From the NCBI GenBank assembly GCA_012270525.1, contig JAAXIE010000333.1, positions 1 through 7,668 on the forward strand: DNA of 7,668 nucleotides, read 5' to 3'. The notes below the pieces were generated by a model, which saw only the letters and a program-made list of their open reading frames with translations, did no database searches and was not told the origin of the DNA. Shown here in pieces: positions 1-5,632 of the stretch (positions within the stretch are counted from its first letter, which is position 1; the number at the start of each line of letters is the position of its first letter). The DNA comes from Dehalococcoidia bacterium. Lineage in GTDB: Bacteria > Chloroflexota > Dehalococcoidia > UBA3495 > JAAXIE01. The position numbers were made by a program, and so were the translations under genes.

Positions 1-189
1 GGAAAGCTCGTGGGCCAGCACCGACACGAAGAAGAGCAGCGAAGTGGCCGCGGCCCAACCCCAACTCCACGGGCCGCTCCACCTGTCCGCCAGCAGATAG
101 GTGAGCATGAAGAACACCAGGAACCAGGTATAGTGCACCCCGATGGGGATGCCGAACACCCGTCCCAGCTTGAACGTGCTCTCCATCAT
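1..189 (-). CDS. Site-2 protease family (M50) intramembrane zinc metalloprotease, N-terminal part
   Basis: The minus-strand frame is open from the left edge to an ATG at 189 (a second in-frame ATG lies at 186) and gives the first 63 residues. The start resembles M50B site-2 proteases: a short leader reading FGIPIGVHYTWF at residues 12-23, a first membrane helix around 17-34, and a second helix around 46-60 that runs into AHELS at 59-63. HEL is the beginning of the HExxH zinc motif, which the window edge cuts. Family members cleave substrates within the membrane, and many carry C-terminal CBS domains; neither the second zinc site nor any CBS domain can be seen here. A GAGAGGGG stretch lies about 12 bases upstream of the first ATG. 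The gene begins 4 bases after the agmatinase-family stop codon, so it is the third gene of the polyamine operon. The family call is good; the substrate is unknown. Confidence 0.85.
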   Translation of the reverse strand, partial: MMESTFKLGRVFGIPIGVHYTWFLVFFMLTYLLADRWSGPWSWGWAAATSLLFFVSVLAHELS

Positions 190-193
190 GACT

Positions 194-1144
194 TCAGGCG
201 ACCCCTCTCAACGCCGTGGGAAGACCCGCATTCGAACCCTCCCTACCATTATCCCACCATGCCGCATCCCCCAACCTGAGGGAGTAGGCCATCATCTTGA
301 AGGCCAGCTTGGCGGCCGTATAGGAGCAGGCAGTGGGACCCTCGCCCGGGCTGAGCTCGACCAGATCGAAACCAACGACCCGCTTGGCCTTGGCCACGGC
401 CCTCAGCAGGGCGGTGATTTCGGCCCAGCCCATGCCACCCGGCTCCGGCGTACCGACAGCCGCCATGATCGACGGGTCGAGCACGTCCAGGTCGATGCTC
501 ACGTAGACATGGTCCGATAAGCCCTCCACCACCCGCTCTACGACCTCCGACAAGAAGGACGCCGGCGGCCAGTAGTGGACAGGGACGGCATCAAGACGCA
601 GGCACTGGTGCTCCTCCTGGCTCAGGCTCCGGGTGCCGACCAGCACGATGGGGCACCGCTCATGAATCCTGCGGGCCACGCTGGCGTGTCCCCACGGCGT
701 ATCCATGTATTCGTCGCGGAAGTCCCCGTGGGCATCGAGAAAGAGGACGCTGAGGTCGGGGTACAGATCATGGTGCGCAGCCACCACCCCGCTACTGATG
801 GAGTGCTCGCCACCGAGGGCAACCAGGAGCCGGTCCTTTCGCAGGAACGAGGCTGTCACCTCCCGCACCCGCTGCATCATCTGCTCCGGTCCCGCCATGT
901 GGGGTTCGATGGCATAGGCCGTATGAATACCAACCTGGGATACGTCTACCTCCAGCTCCGGGTCATAGTCTTCCAGGGCGGAGGATGCTTCCACGATGGC
1001 TTGGGGGCCATTCCGGGTGCCTGATCGAAACGAGGTGGTGCTGTCGTAGGGCACTGGCAGGACGACGACGGAAGCAGTCTCCAAGCTGGAGAGATGGTCG
1101 GGCAGAGCGAGGAAGTTGTTGGGGACCAGCGGTTGGTGGGTCAC
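194..1144 (-). CDS. speB: Agmatinase-family ureohydrolase (agmatinase or aminopropylagmatinase)
   Basis: This 316-residue protein has the complete di-manganese site of the arginase/agmatinase fold: GGEHS at 111-115 (His114), DAHGD at 137-141 (Asp137, His139, Asp141) and SIDLDVLDP at 216-224 (Asp218, Asp220). GTPEPGG at 231-237 and Glu264 in VELSP are further family motifs. Such enzymes hydrolyse agmatine to putrescine and urea in the cytoplasm; close relatives in Thermus hydrolyse N1-aminopropylagmatine to spermidine. Length is normal for the family (about 290-320). The start is a GTG at 1144 with a weak CGGGG upstream; it lies 13 bases after the SpeD stop codon, and no nearer downstream start preserves the N-terminus. 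The gene ends in TGA, 4 bases before the membrane protease. Family assignment is firm. The choice between agmatine and aminopropylagmatine cannot be made from the sequence, and some ureohydrolases act on other guanidino compounds. Confidence 0.93.
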   Translation of the reverse strand: MTHQPLVPNNFLALPDHLSSLETASVVVLPVPYDSTTSFRSGTRNGPQAIVEASSALEDYDPELEVDVSQVGIHTAYAIEPHMAGPEQMMQRVREVTASFLRKDRLLVALGGEHSISSGVVAAHHDLYPDLSVLFLDAHGDFRDEYMDTPWGHASVARRIHERCPIVLVGTRSLSQEEHQCLRLDAVPVHYWPPASFLSEVVERVVEGLSDHVYVSIDLDVLDPSIMAAVGTPEPGGMGWAEITALLRAVAKAKRVVGFDLVELSPGEGPTACSYTAAKLAFKMMAYSLRLGDAAWWDNGREGSNAGLPTALRGVA

Positions 1145-1157
1145 GCCAACCCCGTTC

Positions 1158-1574
1158 TCAGGCAGATGGAGGCCTCAGCCCGCTTGAGTCGCCGCTCCCG
1201 GCACCGACAGCTTCCATGGGCCTCTGGTTGTTGAGGAACTCCAAGCCCCGCTCCAGCAGCCACGACTTGTGGTCTCGCAGGGAGTAGAGGTCTCGCACAT
1301 CGGCCAAGGCCTGCTCGTGATCGAACTCCTTGCAGGAGAAGATGTCGATGTTGACGTAGTCCCGCGCCGGGAAGGTGTGAATGCAGATGTGGCTCTCGGC
1401 AATGACCACAAAGCCGGAAATACCCGGGTCGGGCTCGGACCAACTGGAGACTTGGGGCTCGGACATGCGGGTCATGCCCAGCTTGGCCGGGTAGGCGGTA
1501 AGAAACGACCGCAGCAGCTCCTCATCCCACATCTTCTGCTGGTCGCTGCCGTATCCATCGATCACTAGGTGCAT
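1158..1574 (-). CDS. speD: SpeD-family pyruvoyl-dependent decarboxylase (S-adenosylmethionine decarboxylase proenzyme or relative)
   Basis: With the ATG at 1574 the protein has 138 residues. ESHICIHTF at 60-68 contains the self-cleavage site, Glu60-Ser61; in the family the serine becomes the pyruvoyl cofactor after autocatalytic cleavage. His66 and Cys81 match the conserved processing and proton-donor residues. The N-terminus MHLVIDGYG is typical of a bacterial class 1b subgroup. The usual reaction is AdoMet to decarboxylated AdoMet, the aminopropyl donor for spermidine. The HTFPA segment (66-70) has Ala70 where Thermotoga SpeD has the glutamate (Glu72) that, as I recall, holds the AdoMet ribose, so the substrate is open to doubt. 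The start is chosen because a GAGAGG site lies 10 bases upstream; in-frame TTG at 1595 and GTG at 1592 would add 7 or 6 residues. It is first in the operon with the agmatinase-family gene. Confidence 0.9.
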   Translation of the reverse strand: MHLVIDGYGSDQQKMWDEELLRSFLTAYPAKLGMTRMSEPQVSSWSEPDPGISGFVVIAESHICIHTFPARDYVNIDIFSCKEFDHEQALADVRDLYSLRDHKSWLLERGLEFLNNQRPMEAVGAGSGDSSGLRPPSA

Positions 1575-1584
1575 CTTCGGAATG

Positions 1585-1590
1585 CCTCTC
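1585..1590 (-). promoter_or_regulatory. Ribosome binding site deciding the speD start
   Basis: GAGAGG on the minus strand lies 10 bases upstream of the ATG at 1574. It overlaps the alternative GTG (1592) and follows the TTG (1595) directly, so if this site is used the ATG is the real start. The spacing is slightly long, so the longer start is not excluded. Confidence 0.5.
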
Positions 1591-1600
1591 ACCAACTAGA

Positions 1601-1621
1601 CTGGGTCCACTATCGACCCGG
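1601..1621 (-). repeat. Inverted repeat in the speD leader
   Basis: GGGTC at 1603-1607 and GACCC at 1615-1619 can pair across a 7-base loop. One G-T wobble and one further C-G pair extend the stem to 7 pairs (1601-1621). It lies 26 bases upstream of the preferred speD ATG, so it would form in the speD messenger just before the ribosome binding site. There is no following T-run, so it does not look like an intrinsic terminator. Short stems like this also arise by chance in GC-rich DNA. Confidence 0.3.
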
Positions 1622-1635
1622 CTTGGTATGGACCG

Positions 1636-1658
1636 GGCCTGCCTTCTTCGATCAGGCC
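1636..1658 (-). repeat. Inverted repeat in the speD leader
   Basis: GGCCTG at 1636-1641 and CAGGCC at 1653-1658 are perfect inverted copies with an 11-base loop. It would be the second stem upstream of speD. No known riboswitch was recognised here. Confidence 0.28.
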
Positions 1659-1681
1659 AGCCTGCCGTACCAGCGCCCTAC

Positions 1682-1696
1682 GGGCCTATAGGGCCC
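1682..1696. repeat. Short GC-rich inverted repeat
   Basis: GGGCC (1682-1686) and GGCCC (1692-1696) pair across TATAG. Inside it is the perfect 8-base palindrome CCTATAGG (1685-1692). It could be a third stem of the speD leader or a small protein-binding palindrome; the sequence does not decide. Confidence 0.25.
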
Positions 1697-1744
1697 AGCT
1701 CGCCAGGTGCAACGAATTGCTGCTTCAGTCTGGGGAACTTCCGC

Positions 1745-1774
1745 TTGGCAGAAAACAGCGTCATAGAATATCAT
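1745..1774 (+). promoter_or_regulatory. Candidate sigma-70-type promoter for the ABC-exporter operon
   Basis: TTGGCA (1745-1750) and TATCAT (1769-1774) each differ by one base from the -35 and -10 consensus and are 18 bases apart, in the locally AT-richer part of the intergenic region. Transcription would begin near 1781, leaving a leader of about 90 bases that contains the hairpin at 1824-1847. A second -10-like hexamer, TAGAAT (1764-1769), overlaps but lacks a well-spaced -35. Confidence 0.35.
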
Positions 1775-1823
1775 CATGGACTAGGCAGCACAATAGCTTT
1801 GCATATGCCTGTCCGCGGCCCAT

Positions 1824-1847
1824 TGGTCGACCCCCAAGGGCCGACCA
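1824..1847 (+). repeat. Hairpin just upstream of the ATPase ribosome binding site
   Basis: TGGTCG (1824-1829) pairs with CGACCA (1842-1847). After one A-C mismatch, CCC (1831-1833) pairs with GGG (1838-1840), leaving a CCAA loop. The foot of the stem is 10 bases before AAGGAG, so it would sit in the transporter messenger next to the ribosome entry site. It could affect translation or RNA stability; there is no T-run, so a terminator is unlikely. Confidence 0.4.
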
Positions 1848-1857
1848 TCCCAAGGGG

Positions 1858-1863
1858 AAGGAG
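1858..1863 (+). promoter_or_regulatory. Strong ribosome binding site setting the ATPase start
   Basis: AAGGAG is followed by 6 bases and then ATG at 1870. This near-ideal arrangement fixes the start and argues against the 51-codon upstream in-frame extension beginning at 1717. Confidence 0.85.
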
Positions 1864-1869
1864 CACCAG

Positions 1870-2844
1870 ATGGCGGGTCCCAGAACGCAAACGTCCAGGG
1901 AACCGATGATCGTCGCCGCCGAGCTGACCAAGGCCTACGGCAACTTTCATGCCATTGAGGACGTTTCCTTCAACATCGAGAAGGGACAGACCGTGGGCTT
2001 CCTCGGACCCAACGGAGCGGGCAAGACGACTACCATGCGCATCATCACCGGCTTTGTGCCTCCCACCAGCGGTACCGCCACCATCGGCGGGTACGATGTG
2101 GTGGAGAACTCCCGCGAGGCCCGGAAGCTGGTCGGCTACCTGCCGGAGACCGTCCCCCTGTACACCGACATGACGGTCAAGAGCTACCTCTCCTTCGCCG
2201 GGACCCTGCGGGCCATGAACTCCAGGCACCTGCGCAACCGCATCGACGACGTGGTCGATGTCTGCGGGCTGAACGACTATTTCCATACGTACGTCGGCCG
2301 CCTCTCCAAGGGCTACCGCCAGCGGGTGGGAATCGCCCAAGCCATCCTGCACGAACCCCAGGTGCTGATCCTGGACGAGCCCACCATCGGCATCGACCCC
2401 ATACAGGTCGTGGAGACCCGCCAGTTGATAAAGGACTTGGGGAGGGAGAACACCATCGTCCTCAGCACCCATATACTGCCCGAGGTGAGCATGGTCTGCG
2501 ACCGCGTGCTCATCATCCACGAGGGCCAGATAGTCGCCGAGGACAGCCCCAGCACCCTCGCCGAGAGACTCCAGGGGATGGAGCGTCTTGCCGTGGAAGT
2601 GCAGGGGCCAGCGGACCAGGTGGCCTCGGTATTGAGAAACGTGCCGGGGGTCGTGAACGTGTCCTACACGGAAGCGGGAGACCGCAACACCTTCCGCCTG
2701 CAGTTGCGCCGCGGCACCGACCTGCGGGACGACATATCCCGCGCCATCATCGAGAATGGCTGGGGACTGCTGGGGTTGCAACTTGAAAGCATGAGCTTGG
2801 AAGAGATATTCCTCAAGCTCACCACCACCGAGGAACCGGGCTAG
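1870..2844 (+). CDS. ABC transporter ATP-binding protein, GldA/CcmA-like (ABC-2 exporter)
   Basis: This 324-residue cytoplasmic ATPase powers the permease encoded next. Walker A is GPNGAGKTT at 46-54, the signature is LSKGY at 145-149 (family variant of LSGGQ), Walker B is VLILDE at 165-170 followed by PTIGIDP, and the switch histidine is His201 in STHIL. The Q-loop position reads GYLPE (89-93), as in GldA/NatA-type ATPases. Residues from about 238 onward form a C-terminal accessory domain of mixed strands and helices that ends in SLEEIFLKLT (309-318), a usual ending in this subfamily. All catalytic motifs are intact. The ATG at 1870 follows AAGGAG by 6 bases; an internal ATG at 1906 would drop 12 residues but lacks such a site. 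The gene opens the exporter operon and ends 15 bases before the permease. Substrate cannot be told from an ATPase. Confidence 0.93.
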   Translation: MAGPRTQTSREPMIVAAELTKAYGNFHAIEDVSFNIEKGQTVGFLGPNGAGKTTTMRIITGFVPPTSGTATIGGYDVVENSREARKLVGYLPETVPLYTDMTVKSYLSFAGTLRAMNSRHLRNRIDDVVDVCGLNDYFHTYVGRLSKGYRQRVGIAQAILHEPQVLILDEPTIGIDPIQVVETRQLIKDLGRENTIVLSTHILPEVSMVCDRVLIIHEGQIVAEDSPSTLAERLQGMERLAVEVQGPADQVASVLRNVPGVVNVSYTEAGDRNTFRLQLRRGTDLRDDISRAIIENGWGLLGLQLESMSLEEIFLKLTTTEEPG

Positions 2845-2859
2845 GAGGGAGTCGGCTAC

Positions 2860-3576
2860 ATGAGGGTGACCCTGGCCATCGCCTGGAAGGAGATCGTCGC
2901 CTACTACACCAACCCCATGGCCTACATCGTAAGCCTGATGTTCCTGGCCCTCACGGGTTTCTTCTTCGTCAACAGCATCGACCGGCCCTTCGCCGAGGCA
3001 TCCATCAGCGGGATGCTCGACCCGGTGGTCTTCTTCATGATGTGGTGGCTGCCGCCCCTGCTCACCATGCGCCTGCTGGCGGAAGAGCAGAAGCTTGGAA
3101 CCCTCGAACTGCTGCTGACCGCTCCGGTATACGACTGGGAAGTTGTCATCGGCAAGTACCTGTCCAGTCTGGTGTTCTTCATGACCACCCTGGCCCTGAC
3201 CCTCTACTACGTGTTGCTGCTCTACTGGTTCGGGAACCCCGACTCGGGCCCCATCTGGAGCGCCTATCTTGGGGCCATCCTGTACGGGGCGGCTGCCCTC
3301 TCCGTGGGGCTGCTGGCATCGTCGCTGACCAGCAACCAGATCGTGGCGGCAGTCATTGGCGTTGGCCTGCTCCTGCTCCTGACCTTCATCGATTTGGCCG
3401 CTGGTCAGGTGGGTGGCGGGCTGTCCACCTTCCTGCGGGAGGTTGGACTGCGCTCCCATTTCGAGGACTTCTCCCGTGGCGTGGTCGACACCAGCAACGT
3501 TGTGTACTATGTCGCCCTCACCGCAGTATTCCTGTTCCTGACTGTAAGGTCGCTGGAAAGCCGCAGGTGGAGATAG
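2860..3576 (+). CDS. ABC-2 type permease, GldF-like
   Basis: This 238-residue integral membrane protein has six probable helices at about 20-38, 54-72, 99-123, 135-156, 161-180 and 213-231. Between helices 2 and 3 is the cytoplasmic stretch MRLLAEEQKLGTLELLLTAP (70-89), which is the hallmark of the GldF family and of related ABC-2 permeases and probably contacts the ATPase. HFEDFSRGVVD (200-210) before the last helix is also family-typical. Length matches GldF (about 240). The ATG at 2860 is preceded by AGGAGG, which overlaps the TAG stop of the ATPase; the spacing of about 11 bases is long but no better start exists. The gene ends one base before the next, so the permease and the GldG-like protein are probably translationally coupled. 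Two copies of the permease, or the permease with the GldG-like protein, would form the channel. The transported substrate is unknown. Confidence 0.92.
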   Translation: MRVTLAIAWKEIVAYYTNPMAYIVSLMFLALTGFFFVNSIDRPFAEASISGMLDPVVFFMMWWLPPLLTMRLLAEEQKLGTLELLLTAPVYDWEVVIGKYLSSLVFFMTTLALTLYYVLLLYWFGNPDSGPIWSAYLGAILYGAAALSVGLLASSLTSNQIVAAVIGVGLLLLLTFIDLAAGQVGGGLSTFLREVGLRSHFEDFSRGVVDTSNVVYYVALTAVFLFLTVRSLESRRWR

Positions 3577-3577
3577 C

Positions 3578-5602
3578 ATGACCCAGCGACCAGAAGACGA
3601 ACCACAGGACCCGCCTACCGGGAACCAACTCCCCGATGACCAGTCGCCCCCCGGTGACCCGTTGGAAGGCACTGCATCCAGCGACGAACAGCTCCTGGAG
3701 ACACTGCCGCAGCTATCTGTCCAGGAAGGGACTGCTGTCGAAGAGCCTGAGGAGTACGACGAATACCCAGAGGAAGAAGAGCACCTCTCCGGCACCCTCC
3801 TGGGAAGCCTCCATGCAGCCACCCAAGGCCTTGGCGGTTACGGCACCGCCCTTTTTGGCGGTGGCATCTTCGCCGTCATACTGGGTGGCATCGTCTACCT
3901 GCTTGTAAGCGACCTCCGACTCTACGCATCCATCATTCTGGGTATCGGGGCAGCCCTGCTGCTGCTGGGCATCGTCACCTCGTGGCGTGCCGTGAGCGCC
4001 ACACTGGGGGCCCGTCGCGGGCGCTACGGCGTCAACTCGATAGTCATGGTGACGGCGTTTCTCGGAATCATCGCGGTCGCCTCGTTCCTTCTCTTCGAGA
4101 ACGCATGGCGGTTCGACGTCACCGCCACCAACCAGTTCTCGCTGGCCACGCGCACCAAGAACCTGCTCTCGGAACTGGACCACAAGGTGGAAGCCACAGC
4201 CTTCTTCGTCGAAGACGACCCCGCGCAACAGATTGAGTTGGGCTTAGTAGAAAACACGCTGCGGGAGTTCGATGCACGTTCCAACAACTTCTCCTACAGG
4301 GTGGTGGACCCTGACCGTGAACCGGAAATCGCCCGCAATCTGGGAGTCTTCCGATATAGAACCATAGCATTCCAGTGCGTCGCACCCGAGGAGACGTGTC
4401 TCATTCCCGAAACCAATCGACCACGGGTGCATCTGGTCTCGCCTTCCACGTTCCTGGAGCAGGACTTCGTCACCGCCATGCTCATCGTCACCGAGCAGGA
4501 GCAGAAGAAGGTCTACTTCCTCACCGGTCACCAGGAACGGAGCATATCCGACGCGGAAGCAGAATCAGACGGCTACGGTATCGCCGCTTCCCTGGGACTG
4601 CGGGGCGAGAACTACGCCGTCGAGGATTTCAACCTGCTGGGGTCCGACCCTGTGGTACCGGAGGATGCTACCCTGGTCATCATCGCCGGGCCCAAGCGGG
4701 ACTTCTTCGCCTTGGGACAGGACAGCGAGACCAAGGCCCTCGACGACTACCTTCAAGCTGGCGGCAGGTTGCTCGTGCTGCTCGACCCTGAAGAGCGGGG
4801 CCCCAACGACGAAGGCATGAAGGACTTCCGCGATTTCCTCGCGCGCTGGGGTATCCAGGTGCTGCCCGGGCACATCGTCGACGAACAGTCGCGGGACGAG
4901 GCCGGACGCAGCCCCGTCGTGCTCCGTGAACGCCTGCAGTATGGCTGGGAGTACCTGACGGTATTCCCACAGGAAGCCTTCACCCAGTTCTATGGACTGG
5001 GAGGGCCGCACATGGCCCTGATGGCCACCTCTCTCGCCAACGTGACAGGCAACCTTGATGCCACCTACTATCCGGGGGCCGTGGCTCTCGCCCCTTCCGA
5101 GGGTGTTTTCTTCTTCCCGCCTGAGGGCCTTCCGCCCGAAGACCCAGAGGAACTGGTTGAACTCAAGGACCTCAGTGCCGTGGCATTGGCCCTGACCACG
5201 CCAGCCAGCGCTCGCATCGAGGAGCTCGATCGGGACGAGCCCGCCGAAGGCGATGATCTGGGCCCGTTCATTATTGGAATGGCCGTCCGCCCCTCGGTCC
5301 AGGTGCTACAGGAGTTGCAGGACCCCAACCAGTCCGAGGGCCCCTTCATCGTGGCCATAGGCGACTCCGATTTCGCCAGCAATGCCAATTTCTACCAGGG
5401 CAGCAACAGCGATTTCTTCCTCAATACGGTCAACTGGCTGGCCGGGGACGTGTCTCTAGTCGAAATACGCCCCAAGCCCTTCCAGTTCCGCCGCTTGGTG
5501 CTTGACGATGACCAGAACGATTTTGTCCGTTACAGCAGTTGGTTCCTGCTGCCGGGTGCCATGATCCTCATCGCTGGCGTCGTCTGGTGGCGACGCCGCT
5601 AG
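3578..5602 (+). CDS. GldG-like ABC transporter auxiliary membrane protein
   Basis: This 674-residue protein has an acidic, proline-rich N-terminal tail (1-70), three helices (about 92-111, 114-133, 154-173), a large extracytoplasmic domain (about 175-645) and a last helix (653-671) followed by WRRR. The domain carries landmarks of the GldG/ABC_transp_aux family: RFDVTATNQFSLATRT (178-193), FLTGHQERS (314-322), TLVIIAGP (365-372), AGGRLLVLLDP (394-404) and GDSDFASNANF (595-605). In gliding Bacteroidota GldG works with GldA and GldF; its exact biochemical role is unsettled. The three-helix N-terminus means both ends should face the cytoplasm. The only two cysteines, 267 and 274, lie in the external domain. 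The ATG at 3578 follows the permease stop by one base and a GGTGGAG by about 5, which supports coupling. The family call is good, but motility should not be assumed. Confidence 0.88.
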   Translation: MTQRPEDEPQDPPTGNQLPDDQSPPGDPLEGTASSDEQLLETLPQLSVQEGTAVEEPEEYDEYPEEEEHLSGTLLGSLHAATQGLGGYGTALFGGGIFAVILGGIVYLLVSDLRLYASIILGIGAALLLLGIVTSWRAVSATLGARRGRYGVNSIVMVTAFLGIIAVASFLLFENAWRFDVTATNQFSLATRTKNLLSELDHKVEATAFFVEDDPAQQIELGLVENTLREFDARSNNFSYRVVDPDREPEIARNLGVFRYRTIAFQCVAPEETCLIPETNRPRVHLVSPSTFLEQDFVTAMLIVTEQEQKKVYFLTGHQERSISDAEAESDGYGIAASLGLRGENYAVEDFNLLGSDPVVPEDATLVIIAGPKRDFFALGQDSETKALDDYLQAGGRLLVLLDPEERGPNDEGMKDFRDFLARWGIQVLPGHIVDEQSRDEAGRSPVVLRERLQYGWEYLTVFPQEAFTQFYGLGGPHMALMATSLANVTGNLDATYYPGAVALAPSEGVFFFPPEGLPPEDPEELVELKDLSAVALALTTPASARIEELDRDEPAEGDDLGPFIIGMAVRPSVQVLQELQDPNQSEGPFIVAIGDSDFASNANFYQGSNSDFFLNTVNWLAGDVSLVEIRPKPFQFRRLVLDDDQNDFVRYSSWFLLPGAMILIAGVVWWRRR

Positions 5603-5632
5603 GCCCCGAGATCGCGCCGTGAAGGTCACCTC

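Larger units (their letters stand above)
1575..1869. promoter_or_regulatory. Divergent intergenic region between the polyamine and ABC-exporter operons
   Basis: This stretch of about 295 bases separates two operons that point away from each other, so it must hold the start signals of both unless speD is served from further upstream. Open frames across it (for example 1628-1909 on plus, and the in-frame extension of the ATPase from 1717) have no family resemblance and no good ribosome binding site; I treat it as non-coding. The part from about 1740 to 1805 is clearly richer in A and T than its surroundings and is the likely promoter zone. The speD-proximal part (1600-1700) is GC-rich with several short inverted repeats, and another hairpin lies just before the ATPase ribosome binding site. 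On the minus strand a weak promoter-like pair, TTGTGC (1793-1788) and TATTCT (1770-1765) with 17 bases between, could serve speD; its -10 overlaps the plus-strand candidate. Confidence 0.6.

Noticed and set aside
143..520. 125-residue plus-strand open frame
   Set aside because: Opposite the ureohydrolase and the protease start; no recognisable protein.
1717..1869. 51-codon in-frame upstream extension of the ATPase
   Set aside because: No family resemblance, crosses the candidate promoter and hairpin, and the ATG at 1870 has a near-ideal ribosome binding site.
1628..1909. 93-residue plus-strand open frame in the intergenic region
   Set aside because: Low-complexity composition, no ribosome binding site, runs into the ATPase in another frame.
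1774..3822. 682-residue open frame on the minus strand
   Set aside because: It lies opposite the ATPase, the permease and the intergenic region, has no recognisable domain and shows the His/Gly/Gln-rich composition typical of antisense frames of GC-rich genes. The plus-strand genes have full motifs and ribosome binding sites.
3713..4228. 171-residue minus-strand open frame
   Set aside because: Shadow of the GldG-like gene, where the plus strand encodes clear membrane helices and family motifs.
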